Source: Simmondsia chinensis (Eukaryota > Streptophyta > Magnoliopsida > Caryophyllales > Simmondsiaceae). Taken from it: a DNA stretch of 64,000 nucleotides. The stretch is from contig JAGTTD010000007.1 of assembly GCA_018398585.1 (NCBI GenBank), positions 13,136,320-13,200,319 of the forward strand. Reading direction: 5' to 3'. Below the pieces are notes generated by a model. That model did not search any database and was not told the origin of the DNA. It was given only the letters and a program-made list of their open reading frames with translations. A program made the translations under genes and the position numbers. Positions 24,279 through 36,312 of this stretch are shown here, one piece after another. The first letter of the stretch is position 1. The number at the start of each line of letters is the position of its first letter.

Positions 24279-25390
24279 CCCCACCCCTCCCCTCGAGCCA
24301 TCATCGATATCGATTGTGTTGTCTCCTTTAAATACTCATGCCCCAGTGTCTGATTGTACATCCTTTGAGTCCCACATGTTTGCTCTTGAGCCCAATTGTG
24401 AGCAACCAACCTTCTCTTACCTTTAGAGACCGCAACATTGACATCATCACCAGATTTGAGGTCCTCCTCAAGCATTTCACCTTTAGTTCTCAGCTGCACT
24501 TTTGTACTTGGTGCTGAAAACAATCACCCCATGGTCCGTCGTTCTAAACTGGCATCCATAAACCTCGGTACACTCTCATGCTTTCTACTCCTACTTTCCT
24601 GAGTGCACATTTTACTCAAAGGTAGCTAAGGATAAAAAATAAAGAGAAGTAATGGTTGATGAGATTAATGCTTTGCTTCAGAACCACTATTATGAGCTCA
24701 TTCCTATGACCTCCCCAAAAACCTCATGGTTAATATATGGAAGTACAAGGTCAAGTACTAGCTTGATGGCTTGATTGAGCACTACAAAGCTCGGCTTGTG
24801 GCACAGGATTTCACCAACAACTGAGCTTAGATTGTAACTAGTTTCGTCTTGTCAACAAGCCTATAATGATATGGCTTGTTCTTTCCCTTGCAATCAAACT
24901 TTCTTGAACGATTGAAGAATAAGAGCATTCCGTCATGGCTTCCTCACTAGGGAGTTTTACATAAATGAACCCTCAAGTTCCATTCACCCGGCTTTCCTTC
25001 ATCATGTGTGTTTCTTTCGTAAGGATATTTGTGGCCTTAAATGTGCATCTAAAGCCCGAATCCAATAGTTTAGTACTACATTGTAATATTTTTGTTTTTA
25101 GTGCTCTCGTGCTAATCCCTTACTCTTTATCCATCACACAAGCCAAGGTATCATACTTCCCCTCCTTTATATTGATAACATCATCAACACCATTGATAAA
25201 TGCTTTCTTTTTTCCACCTTTACTAAGGCTCTTTCCACATAATTTTCAATGAAAGACCTAAGTGGCATCCACTATTTCCTTGGGATTAGTGCTCTCATAG
25301 TTCCAAATCTCTCCTCCTATCACAGCACATGTATGCCGAGGACCTCATGACTTCGTTTGACTTGCCTTGTGCAAAACATATTACAAATCT

Positions 25391-25418
25391 CCCCCCCCCC
25401 CCCCCCCCCCCCCCCCCC
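25391..25418 (+). repeat. C homopolymer, about 28 bases
   Basis: An uninterrupted C run within the copia RT remnant, read as polyproline in one frame. It replaces conserved RT/RNase H linker residues. Confidence 0.8.
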
Positions 25419-26139
25419 GCGCCGGGCCCATGGGGACTAGCTTATGGGTCGTTACTAGCTGACCTGACTTTGTACAAGAGTGTCATTGGTTCTCTAAAGT
25501 ACCCCACCTTCTCTGGACTAGTTGTCTCATTTGTTGTAAATCTCAAGAGTCTTTTCATGCAATATCCTAGGTAACCGCACTAGCAGATGGTTAAACGGAT
25601 CCTTTACCTTGTGAAGGGAAAGGTTCATTTGGGAGTTTTATATTGGCCCAGCTATGATTTTCGTATTGATCATGTATGCTAATGCAGATTGGTAGTTATC
25701 CCAATAGTAGATGCCCAACTTCTTTCTCATTGGTCTTCTTGGATCAAAACTTTCCCTTATGAAGGTCTAAGAAGCAGCACAAGGTTTCAAAGTCTACCAC
25801 AAAATCCAAGTATCAAGCCCTAGCATACAGTGTCGGAATGACCTATTGGATTCCCACCAATTATATGATATAGGTGTATTACATGGACATCTAGTTGCTT
25901 TTAGTGTGATACCATCCCCGCGCATATCAATCACAAGTAATTCGACTAAGCATTTTAATGTTGATTTTTGCTATGTTCAGTGTGATAACTTTGATGCAAG
26001 TGACATCTACATGAGTTCGATACATTCATACCGAAGTGCAGTTGGTAGGCATCTTCACGAAGGGGCTATCACCTCTGTGGTTCTCATGTATGGCATGAAG
26101 GAAGCCCTTTGTAGGACTTTGACTTCTTAATAGAGCAAC

Positions 26140-26746
26140 TAATGCAACGCAAATAAGTAAATTAAGGAAATGAAATATTGGACACCCCTCCCTTAAACTC
26201 TTAGCTAAAATAATTAAGAAGCAAAAGGGATAAGGTTAAACACTAATTCCCACAACCCAAGAATAGAGAGAAACACATAAACAAGGGATAAAATCTAATA
26301 ATAATTGAACGCTAAGAGAAAAAAAACCGTAGTCTTCCTATTCCTTAAATAGATGAGTTATCCAAGCTAGATTCAAATAAACAAAATTAAAATAAAATCC
26401 CTATTTAAAGATCAACGGTAGATATTAGCTATCCACACGCTCATCTAGTAATCCATATGCTTTTATCCGTCAATCCGGGTGCTTATCTTAAAAGAGAGGA
26501 GCTAATTTGACCTGGTATAAAAGACTAAAACAAAGAGTAATAAATAAAAGATAAATAATAAATTCTACAAATGTAAACTAAACTTTCCTAATTGAGGTTA
26601 ATTTCCTTAATGCAGTTCATACCTTTTCCCATCTCGCCCATCTCACCAAGCAACCCATCTCACCAGTCCTAGCCCACCAAGATCCATCTGGCTCATAACC
26701 TGCCAAAGGCCCTGTAACTCGCTAATGCTAAGTTGCTGCTGCATCA
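26140..26746 (-). mobile_element. 3' LTR of the deleted CRM-like element
   Basis: Starts 'taatgcaacgc' and ends 'ctgctgcatca'. It is collinear with 28394-28977 ('gagagaaacacataaa', 'caacggtagatattagctat'). A second LTR-end-like boundary, 'gctgcatcattctccctagg', appears further in, at about 26922-26945. Confidence 0.75.
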
Positions 26747-27037
26747 TTCTTTCCAGATTGGAGAGAGTTCTTGCTTAAATTCACCAACAGGTCATATGTG
26801 TTATTTTTTCTAAGTTATGTCCCTGCATGCCCGGCCTTCATCTCGCCAAGCTCGCCTATATGTGGACTGTGGACCCAGCTCGCCAAAACGTGTGTTGTAA
26901 CCCACCTCGCCAAGACGCTAGCTGCATCATTCTCCCTAGGTTGGAAAGAATTCACCCGCGAATTTGCCAACGATTCTTCCAAATTAACCACATCAAGTCA
27001 AGGGTTGCATAATTCTCGCCAAAGTCTTGATTACTCG

Positions 27038-28404
27038 TCATCTTCCACAACGGCTTTCAAGAATAGCCCATAAAGCATATAACCCAATCCGACAATGTTG
27101 GTGGGGACGCCATGCTTTATACCCCTCAAGTAACCCTCCTTGAATCTCGAATTTGGTCTTCCACTCACCTTCTGGCGAAATGCGACTCAGGTGGTATCCG
27201 TTCTTCAAACACAACATGGTAGACACTATTGAATTATGCAATTGCCATACATAGTTATCCAATGTCGGAATGGGTAGTCAATAATGCATCGAGATTTTAC
27301 TAATGGTCCTGTCGTCAAGACATATCAGCCAAATCCTGCCCTTTGTTGGCATCAAGATAGCTTATCCACTCTTCAGGATCTCTCGAATGAAAACCCTAGC
27401 GAGTAGCTTCCAAACTTGGCTCCTAAGATCCTCACACTTCGCAAGGTTCAGTCGATAGTACGACCTTTTCGGTACGACAACCCATGGCACTTGATCAATC
27501 TAGTGTTGAATGCCACTTGATGGCAGTCAAGAACTCGGTGACCTTTCTGGGAAGATGTCCTTTGACAAATGTTCCACCTCATCCGGTACTTCACCTTATT
27601 CCTTCTGGCACTCTTTGCCCATCTTGTTCTCACCACCTTCCTCGGCAAGCATGACTCTATCCTCTGGATTTGGCTTTTCGGTAACCGAATGAGGGGCTTC
27701 ATCCTTCTTAGGCAACAAGACTAACTTGGTGGCCTCAAACATAAAGCTATAGGTGCTCCGCCTCTTATCATGGGTAGCACCTCTGTTGAGTTGCCATGGT
27801 CTTCCAAGGAACAAGTGGCACGCATCCACTGTAACCACATCACACCATATACCCCATCCCGGTACTTCGCCCCAATTGAGAAATTAACCAAACAACATTT
27901 AGAAATGGCTACCCATATTCCTTTCTTGAGCCATGACAACTTGGAAGGGTTCGAATATTCTTTCACCTTTAATCGAAGCTTCTAGACTACTTCCTCAGAG
28001 ATGGCTTTCTCACAACTTTCGGAATCAATGACTAGGCGACATACCCTTCTGCCAATCGCACATGTCGTCTGGAAGATGTTATCTCGAAGCCAACTATCTC
28101 TTTCCGCTTCATTAGACGTGAAGCTGACCCTTTGAACCATTAATAAGTGATCCTCCTAGATTTTATACTCTCCTCCCACCTTTGGTGAGTTTTGAGGCTG
28201 ATCCGTGGTCATTTGGTTGGAACTTGCACCCAATTGCTCCAAACATAGCTCAGTTCGTTGGAATTTCTCCTCCAAATCCTTGAATCCCGTCTCGAACTGT
28301 CCTTGAAAATCTCGCTCATAGATGTCTCCGACAGTGGCACACCTTTGCTGCCCACGGGCTATCTCAAAAAATGTTTTAAGCTTTGATATCAACTGATGCA
28401 CCAC
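27038..28404 (-). pseudogene. Gag-protease-RT remnant of the deleted CRM-like element
   Basis: 28156-28404 is a gag N-terminal piece ('IARGQQRCATVGDIYE') that matches the CRM-like element's 'RHRGTPPPK' region in place. 27721-27966 has 'NPSKLSWLKKGI', the start of the region after protease. 27038-27262 has 'LKNGYH' and 'EWKTKFEIQGGL', which match 'LKSGYHQI' and '[12 protein letters not shown]' of CRM-type RT. Frames are broken, and the pol downstream of the RT fingers is missing. Confidence 0.65.
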
Positions 28405-28977
28405 ATATAAGGAAATTATGGAAACAGAAGGTTCAATAGCCTTCCTTTAAACTCTTATTACTAAAACAATTAAGAAACAAAGAGGCAAAGGTTAAACCCT
28501 AATTCTCACAACCCGAGATTAGAGAGAAACACATAAATAGGGAATAAAATCTTATAATAATTGAATGCTAAATAAAACCTTAGTCTTCTTATTTTTTAAA
28601 TAGAGGAGCTATCCTAGCTAGAATCAAAATAAACAAAATTAAAATAAAATCCCTATCTAAAAATCAACGGTAGATATTAGCTATCCGTACGTTCATCTAG
28701 TAATCCATGTGCTTTTATCTGTCAATCCATGTGCTCATCTTAAATAGAGGAGCTTATTTGACCTATAATAAAAGACTAAAATTAAAAGTGATAAATAAAA
28801 ATAAATAATAAATCCAACTAATCTAAACTAAACTTTCCTAATTGAGGTTAAATTCCTTAATGCAGTTCACTAGTTTCTGCATCTCGCCCATCCCGCCAAG
28901 CGACCTATCTCGCCAGTGCCAACACGCCAATATCCATCGTCCTCGTAACTCACCAATGCTAAGAGGTGGCTGTATCA
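28394..28977 (-). mobile_element. 5' LTR of the deleted CRM-like element
   Basis: Starts 'tgatgcaccac' and ends 'ggctgtatca'. Just inside is 'gctttgatatcaa' (about 28380-28392), a decayed Met-type primer site on the - strand. Confidence 0.75.
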
Positions 28978-30840
28978 ATAGATATAATTCAATTAGAACT
29001 CTCTAGTCTTTTTTCTTTAAGGACTCTTGTATTTTATATGTTTGCTTTGTATATACATGGCATGGCTGGTCATGTTGCCCAGTCCAATTCCTTTTAAGAC
29101 TCTGACAACTCCTATACTCATTCTCACCTATTGTATTTTTCTCCTCTCTTAATTTGAATAGGGTTGTCCATTTTGTTTCACAATCTACAAAACGAGAGAT
29201 TGACTTCTTTCTTGGAAGAAAACTAAAGTGGGATCTATACTCAATTTGACTCAACCATTGCCGTAAATGGCAGTGAAGAAAATATGAAACATACTCTAAA
29301 CACAAATATCAGTTTTTAGGGACAAGAAATATAAAAGAACAATTCTTTGTCCACACTGTCTAGGGAGTAGATCATGCATGATATTCCTTCTACTTACATA
29401 TGTAAACCTAAATACAAAGAAGTACTATATTTTAATTTGTATATTCTACAATTTAAATAATATTTACTAGCCTTTATACAACAAAATAAATTAAGTTACT
29501 GAAATATTAGAAATATTTCTCAATAAATTATTACTCCGAAAAAAATACTTCTAAATGTTAATAGTCAATTATTTGGCGTTCTTATGAAATGTTATAAACA
29601 AAGTGCATTCAATATTTTTGAGATAATATTATTAGTAGGGCAAAATTATTGATTTTATCACAGTATCTTTGACAAATTTTAAGGATATTATCCAATTTTC
29701 TTTTAAATTAGTAAGGCCATTATATGGGACGGGAAGAAAGGTGCCGTCAACTGAGGACCCTCCAATGGCATAAAGCATCCCAATTATTTGGACACAAGGG
29801 GGTTGCACCGAAAATAAAAGTAAATGTGTAATTCAATATTATATTTAATAAAATTAAGAAAATGCGATCAAAACAAAAGGTGGCAACTACTTTAAAACAG
29901 ATCAAAGTCCAGAAGCGCGACATGCATTTATAGCCGAGTAACTAAAAAAAGTATAGTACTAAGGTGCGTTTAATTTCATGCGAAAATTATTTGTTTTAAA
30001 TAATTTTAAGCAATAAACAATAATATTTTTTTTATAAGTATTACTTTGTGGTACTAAAATAATAAATTTATTCTACAAAATTTTATGTTATTCATACTTG
30101 ATCCATTTTAAGTTGATTTAAGCTAACAAATGCAAGATTCGAGCTGCAGAATGCTTCATCTGCCCTACAGAAAAATTGAAGAAAGTTAGCTTTATTGCAT
30201 AGACAGATTGATATGTTTTTCCTTACCATTTTACTTGTACTAACCTATATGTACAAAATTATGCAGAATTATAGGATGAACAAATCAGTCATTCAAACAA
30301 AAAATATATCTCAAAAAAAAGTCTAAAAAACTCATATGTACTTTAATTCTCCTATGTTTCCTTTTTTTTTGGATAATTATTATTTATGTATTTCACTTTT
30401 TTGTATCTTATGATTATTTTAAATTATATGTCTATATCATGTTTTTAATACATTTTTGTTTCCATTAAAAAATAATAACATAAAAGGTTTTTATTTATAA
30501 TATTCATTAATACACTTAATTTATTGCAGGCTAAGCTAGAGGAAATTTAAACTTTCAGTGAATCACAAAATGTTAGAAACAACAAATTTGGCTACCTATT
30601 GAAGTCGTGGTAGCCATATGGTGATATAAAAAGAAGTATTCAAAATGAGTAATGTGACAAATTTTGATTACAACATGCTAATTTGAATACTCCATTAGAA
30701 ATAAGAATTACATTTTAAAATGGAAAACAATCATGAACTGTATATGATAAGCTTATGTAGTTATTATTATGTCAAACCTCACTAGCTTAGAAAAATAATT
30801 GAATTTATGGACAAAATAATGTCCAACTAGTAGAACAAGA
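28978..30840. other. AT-rich flank upstream of the MYB gene
   Basis: 1.9 kb without a recognisable gene, LTR or terminal inverted repeat. 28978-29300 could be the 3' flank of the copia remains. The rest looks like low-copy intergenic DNA of the MYB gene's upstream region. Confidence 0.5.
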
Positions 30841-30847
30841 AAAGTCA

Positions 30848-30889
<42 letters not shown>

Positions 30890-31214
30890 CTTGTAATTAA
30901 TATATTTATATTTATAAGGAGATAAAAGAAAGTGGGAGGAGAAATTATGCCGTGTAGAAGCAAAAAAAGTGACCTCCCATCCACAACCCTAAACCTACTT
31001 TCTTTCTTGTTATGTTGAGCTCCCTCTCTCCCCCTCCCCCTTTTCTTCTTTCCTTTTAAAATCTTCCCATGGATGACTTCTCCCTTCCACCCTCCTTCAT
31101 TTGATTTTTTTTTTAAAAAAAAAAAAATTCCTCTCACTCTTTTTTTTTTTTTTTTTTTTTTTTGACAATTAACTGTTGCTATATTTTTTTAAAATTATTA
31201 TTAAATTATAAGAA
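30841..31214 (+). promoter_or_regulatory. Putative core promoter and 5' leader of the MYB gene
   Basis: A (TA)n tract at 30851-30886 is followed by TATA-like 'tatatttatatttataag' (about 30901-30918). A pyrimidine-rich stretch from about 31010 to 31100 is typical of plant 5' leaders. A short upstream frame, ATG at 31068 to TGA at 31101-31103 (11 codons), lies in it in good context (cccATGg). The transcription start is inferred, not seen. Confidence 0.4.
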
Positions 31215-33625
31215 ATGAATATGGAGGAATTGGAGATCGGGTCGAGTAAGGAGGTGAAATCTTCATCATCTTCATCTTCATGTCCAAGGGGGCATTGGAG
31301 GCCAGCCGAGGACGAGAAGCTAAGGAAGTTAGTTGAGCAATATGGCCCACAAAATTGGAACTTCGTTGCGGAAAAGCTTCAAGGAAGATCAGGTTGGTCC
31401 CAACCCTAACTATTTTCAAAAGTTTAAATTTTTAAGTGAAGAATAAGAATGTTTTTATGCTCAAAAAGGTCTTGAAAAGCGTGGTTTTTGTTTTTTTTTT
31501 TTTTTGTTTGGAAGATAATTGAAAGATTGTGAGCTAAGTATCCATCACTAAAGTAGTACATAACACAACCAAAAGTAACACGAAAAACAAATGAAAAGGT
31601 TAGGACCAAAAGAGTGATTCACCATATTCAAAGCCAGACAATGAGTGAATTGGATCTCAGAACACCTTTCCTTACAAAATGGATTGCTATGAAATTGGGT
31701 TCTCTCAATGAATAAATAAACTGAACAATACTAAAATAACTAACTAAGCGCCGTAGAATATGCTTATTGTGCTTAAAAACTAAATAATACATAGATTTAT
31801 ATCCCATATACCTTTGTGTCTAAATTATACTACTAAAATTGAAAGTCAAGGTGCTAAGAATTAAACTTAAAACCTTCAAATTTAAGAGACTCTATATATT
31901 GTCAAGATCTAAACTATTGAAAAACTCAATCACTTTGATGAAGGCCTAAAATTTAACACTCTCACTTCCTCCCACCTTTCGTTTTTTAAATATTTGTTTT
32001 AAAACTATTGTCATGTATCCATAGTTATGGAAACAATAAAATATCTCAAAGTGGCATCATGTTTGATAAAATTAAGGACATAATGTTTTCGATAATTCAA
32101 GACACAACTCTCAATACAAAATCATGCACCCATTGAAACAGAGCCTAAGAAACCCCTCAAAGGCACGGAAAGAGAAACATGGTGCAAAAACATACCTCAA
32201 GAAAATCCTAGACAATTAATATAGACCCATGTCAACTTCTAAAGCACTCACAGATGTATTATTTATTAAGGACATACTTCGAGAAAGCCCACAAAATTAA
32301 GGACATAATGTTTATCCTACACATAAGAAAGGTGAGCTATTGGGTTTTGTTCAACAGTTAGGCTATCCGTCTCCCAAGTTTTAAGTCTTAGGTTCGAAGT
32401 CCCTCCTCGTTGAGGTATTGGTGGCCCTACTAATTATATATATGCATATATGTATACAAACACACTAACACAAAGGAAGTATAAAGTGTAACATATTTTG
32501 GAAAATGAGAAAATCAAAACATAAAATGCATTAGAGAAGGTCTAAGAAAGATATTGATTTCATCAATAGTCTACATGTTATCCACTATTCTCTATTTCAA
32601 ACATCACATTTTGATTATCTTGTTATTTTTTCAATTGGCACGCCATTACTCCAACCTCTTATGATATAGCCATATGACCGTTCATTTTCTTTTTCTAAAA
32701 CATATTGTTCTTATTGGTCCTTTCTGCAAACTTGTTAATCTTAGTGGTTTTTTTCTATTACACATTTTAGTATGTATACGCTTAGGCCTCGTTTGTATGA
32801 GTGCGCTAGCTTTGCATCATGACTCTTGTCGCTAATTATTGAAAAAAACAATTCCCATTTATTTCCTGAGTTTACTGTGTTTTGCTACAAATTCTTGTTA
32901 TTTTTCTTGCTAGGTTTATTTATAATTATTCGTTATCAGGGATCCTTTTCCTTTGGGTCAGGTTAGTGATAGAACAAGTTCAATTTTCTACTTTTTGGAG
33001 TTCATAACTGTCAGTTAAAAAAATAATAATAATAAAACCTGCAAATCAGTCATATAACGTTGAGTACTTACTTTCTTGCTATACTTTGGCAGAATGTCTA
33101 CTTCGTCAATGCCTTTAATTTCAAGTCTTTGACATTTATTTAGCGACATTTAGGTGCGGTTTTATTTGCAACTTTTGCTTTCTAAAAAAAGTTAAAAATG
33201 ATTTCTTCTTTTTTATTCTTATAGGTTTTATGCTTTCAAATTTTTCTAGTTTTAGTAAAAATTAAAAACAAGAAATCAAAAAATAAGAAAAACTAAATCC
33301 CAAAATCTACTTCGTACTTTCAAAATCGAAACTTACAAATGAAAAACAATACTAAGCAGACTTATTAGAGTCCAAAGTCATTTCTAGTTGCTCCCCAAAT
33401 CAACTTCAAATTAAAAGGATAGCTGGTTCCATGACATAATATTAGAGTCTTGTTAAGTAAAAAACTCATTAATTCTATTAAGCACTACATATTGGAGTAT
33501 AATTGGAATTTCCCAAATTGGTGTTGTGTGGAAAAAAGATTACCATATAAATCTAGTGAGCTACTTCAACTAATATTAATTAGATTTATGGTGGAAACCC
33601 ACTTGCCGATATACGTGGGCATCAA

Positions 33626-33662
<37 letters not shown>

Positions 33663-33665
33663 CGC

Positions 33666-33696
<31 letters not shown>

Positions 33697-35557
33697 TGTG
33701 TGAGTGTGTGTGCACGCGCACATGCGCGTGTGTGCATTATCCGCATGGGCTGGGCCTAAAGCCTGGCAAAATTCACCAATTGAATCCTCACAACTTTCAC
33801 TCTTAGGCTGCATTTGGTTAAGCTTTTTAACATATTTGGCATGTTGGTAGGCATCTAGACATTCTAGAGTTTGTTGTTCCATTTTATTTTGTCTTGTTTT
33901 CCCCCCATTCTCATGTATTTCCTCTGCCTCCACTTCGGTAGGTGCATTTGTTTTCTTATGAGAGTTATCTCTCTAATTATCAAAAAAAGGTTAAAACTAC
34001 GAAAAAAACTTTAGTTGACTGTAAGGCTTGCGGAGGGTTGACATAAAAGATCTTTTTTACATCTTTTTTAGTACTTAAATAGGAAAATGAAAAAACTGTT
34101 TATAAGTAAGCAAAAAGGATGTAGAGTAGGATCTTTTTCGCAGCCTATTTTAGAAAATTGTTCTAAAAAGACTATGTTAACATTAAATCTTTACGACTAT
34201 AAGCTGTTTTTTCCTTTTATTACCATCTGCACCTTCAAGCCAACCTTTTGACCCCCTCGGGTGACTATAGTCACCACTCTCAACTATCATGACTAGTTAT
34301 TATTATGATTTTTTTCCTACCTACTATTATTAGTTGATTTGTATTATTAAGTCATTTTCTTATTATAGTAGATAAATTCTTTTTAAAATTTCTGTCTAAA
34401 TATTTTATTATGTAAAAATGATCTTTTTACACTGCATAGCCAAATGATATACTATAAAAAGATACCGATCTTTAATAGATAGATTTTATTGAAATATATA
34501 AGTTGGAAAAAAATAAGTTGAAATAAGGTGAACGAAACAGACTCTTAATATTAATACAATTTCAACTTAAGGCATGAGGTGAATGTGTACAATACTCACT
34601 CTTGAAGCCCAAATGGGCACTTGCCTTTTTTTTAGATAATTAGAGAGAAAACTCTCAATACAAAACCGACGCACACATGAAGTGGAGCCCAATGAAGCCC
34701 ACAAGAGCGGGACCGAAATGAGCACTTGCCTAAATGAGAATGCTAGACTATTAAATCATTCGCATGTCTTCTCCTATCAAGTTAAGCTTATGAGGTAGTT
34801 AGTTTTCTGACAACTTATTTATTTATTAATTTATACTTATGTATTTCTTGGATGCATAGGGAAAAGTTGTAGATTGAGGTGGTTCAATCAGCTAGACTCA
34901 AGGATCAACAAGAAGCCATTTACGGAAGAGGAAGAGGAAAGACTACTCGCAGCTCATAGAATCCATGGAAACAAATGGGCTCTCATTTCCCGACTCTTCC
35001 CAGGTCGAACAGACAATGCTGTTAAGAATCACTGGCATGTCATCATGGCAAGGAAACAAAGGGAGGTTGCTAAGCAACGTGGTGACGCTATTAGTGCAAA
35101 TAGCCGTGGTACAGCTAGTAAAACAAATAAAAATGACTACTATTCGTCCTCCATATCCGATGACATCCTAGCAAACACAAGTAGCCACAAGCGTCAATGG
35201 GAGTACTATGCTTCAAAAATAACATTTGACAAAGGAAAAACTATTGGATTTGGATCACAATACGCTTGGAACAATTATAGGGACAAGATTTTCACCCTCT
35301 CCGCTCCTCCTCATCATTCCTGGAGCTTTAGCCCATCAATAGAAATGGGCCCAAACAAAAACAATCAAAGCTTTGACCCATTTGATAGTGACCCGATTCG
35401 TTACAAAAAAATTAGTTGCTCGGGTCTGATGGGGCAAAGAAGATTGGAGCTCCAATTGGGTGATGGAGTTAGTGTTAAGCAAGGAGAAGAAGAATCAAGC
35501 AAGAAGAAAACTATTGAGTACATTGATTTTCTTGGGGTGGGCGTTTCTTCTTCGTAA
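31215..35557 (+). CDS. R2R3-MYB transcription factor (subgroup 21 type, MYB52/54/56-like)
   Basis: Nuclear DNA-binding regulator; members of this subgroup act in secondary-wall formation, organ boundaries and stress. Two exons join: 31215-31392 and 34860-35557 (876 bases, 291 residues). The GT (31393) and AG (34859) sites and the split glycine codon restore '[17 protein letters not shown]'. R2 spans about residues 24-75 with Trp28, Trp48 and Trp67. R3 spans about 76-127 with Phe80 in the first place, Trp99 and Trp118. '[19 protein letters not shown]' is the R3 recognition helix. Residues 280-287 read 'YIDFLGVG', the C-terminal motif typical of subgroup 21. A serine run (16-22) precedes R2. 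A second ATG at 31221 could be used instead. No stops or frameshifts, so it looks functional. Confidence 0.92.
33625..33735 (+). repeat. Compound (TA)n(TG)n microsatellite
   Basis: TA repeats pass into a TG tract of about 90 bases with CG interruptions. Such alternating purine-pyrimidine tracts can adopt Z-DNA. The apparent open frames across it are low-complexity artefacts. Confidence 0.9.
33806..34544. mobile_element. Possible Tourist-like element in the MYB intron
   Basis: Starts 'ggctgcatttggtta' after TTA (33803-33805) and ends 'gaacgaaacagactc' before TTA (34545-34547). The ends are inverted copies at about 10 of 16 positions. Length 739. The ends are weaker than those of the Tourist-like elements at 4624 and 36602. 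Confidence 0.4.
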
Positions 35558-35602
35558 AAAAATTGAATTTTTAATTAAATAATTTATTTTTACCTCTTAT
35601 AT

Positions 35603-35603
<1 letters not shown>

Positions 35604-35637
<34 letters not shown>
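35604..35637 (+). repeat. (TA)n microsatellite after the MYB stop codon
   Basis: About 17 TA units starting 47 bases after the stop, probably in or just after the 3' untranslated region. Confidence 0.85.
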
Positions 35638-35638
<1 letters not shown>

Positions 35639-36035
35639 GTGTTTGTATAGCATCTTCTCAACACGCCCTCATTTGTTTTTCCTATGCATGAAATAGTGCC
35701 TAGAATGAGGGGGTTTAAAATTATTGATGGTTATGAACTATGCCCACTCTAGATGATTTGCATATATCTATTATAATATATGATATCGTCATGGAATTTT
35801 AATGTGTATTAATCTAATTACATGCGGATATTTGCATTTAATAAATATTTAGACTTCTGTTATTTATTGGAGATTTTGGGACATATGCATCGTCTGCATG
35901 GACTGTTGGACATATGCGGCCAATGGATCTTGGTGTCCTGATATAATTATTAAAATTGGGGTCATAGATTTTAATTTCCTTAATCATAATCAAAAAATTA
36001 AAGATAATATAAATGCAGTTATTGGGACTTGGGAT

Positions 36036-36228
36036 GCTGCCAGGTCAATTATTCTATGCGGCGGACCTGCTCCTTAGGTTGGGGGTCCTCGAAAATAGCT
36101 TCTCTTCAGGGTAGCCCCCTGAAGGGTGAAGGCTGCGTACATCTACCCCCCGCCAGACCCTCCTTAGACGAGAGCCCTTGGAGGCACTGGGTTTGTTTGG
36201 TTTTGGTTTTTATTTTTTTTATTTTTTT
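36036..36228 (+). mobile_element. SINE with shared 3' domain and non-5S head
   Basis: 193 bp flanked by 'attgggacttggga' (36022-36035) and 'attggcacttcgga' (36229-36242), a 14-base duplication with 12 matches. The body 'ggttgggggtcctcgaaaat', 'ctctcttcagg'-like stretch, 'ggctgcgtacatct', 'cagaccctcc' and 'aggcactgggttt' is shared with the 5S-headed copies. The first 35 bases are not clearly 5S or tRNA. It ends in a T-rich tail. Confidence 0.72.
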
Positions 36229-36312
36229 ATTGGCACTTCGGAAGGACTGCCCAAGCTTGCTAATGAGACATTAATAATTTGTTTATGGATAATTAGAAAG
36301 ATAAATCTACAA

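Larger units (their letters stand above)
22930..26139 (+). pseudogene. Decayed copia pol (RT and RNase H)
   Basis: + strand, all frames broken. Near 24730-24830 translation gives pieces like 'KYKVKY' and 'HYKARLVAQDFT', the start of copia RT. 25329-25574 carries 'MYAEDLMTSF' and 'LYKSVIGSLKYPTFSGLVVSF'. 25580-25690 gives 'QMVKRILYLVKGKVHLGVLY'. 25735-25830 gives 'SWIKT' and 'KYQALA', the RNase H stretch. YVDD is not recognisable. The part from 22930 to 23457 is proline/serine-rich sequence I can only assign by position. A hAT-like element interrupts it, and the CRM-like deletion derivative sits at its 3' end. Confidence 0.62.
26140..28977 (-). mobile_element. Internally deleted CRM-like LTR element
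   Basis: LTRs at 26140-26746 and 28394-28977 flank only 1.6 kb of - strand internal sequence. Their ends (TGATGCA...TGCATCA, decayed) and the primer site match the CRM-like element at 37634-42652, so the two are one broad family. Gag start, a piece of protease and a piece of RT remain; RNase H and integrase are gone. No target duplication is visible. The element separates the copia remains from the MYB island. Confidence 0.75.
31393..34859 (+). other. Long first intron of the MYB gene (3467 bp)
   Basis: Begins GTTGGT and ends GCATAG. It is much longer than usual for MYB introns, and AT-rich. It holds a tRNA-like segment near 32375-32425, a TA/TG microsatellite at 33625-33735 and a possible Tourist-like MITE at 33806-34544. 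The intron falls between residues 59 and 60, a position common to R2R3-MYB genes. Confidence 0.85.

Noticed and set aside
26771..27073. 100-codon + strand frame in the deleted CRM-like element
   Set aside because: It lies antisense to the element at its LTR/internal boundary and shows no domain.
32783..33370. Possible Tourist-like element starting 'ttaggcctcgtttgta'
   Set aside because: One good end only; I could not find an inverted partner with a TTA or TAA duplication.
33450..33933. Open frames on both strands across the TG/TA microsatellite
   Set aside because: They translate dinucleotide repeats (Val/Cys or His/Thr runs) inside the MYB intron and have no domain.
34965..35171. Frame overlapping MYB exon 2
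   Set aside because: Shadow frame of the MYB coding sequence.
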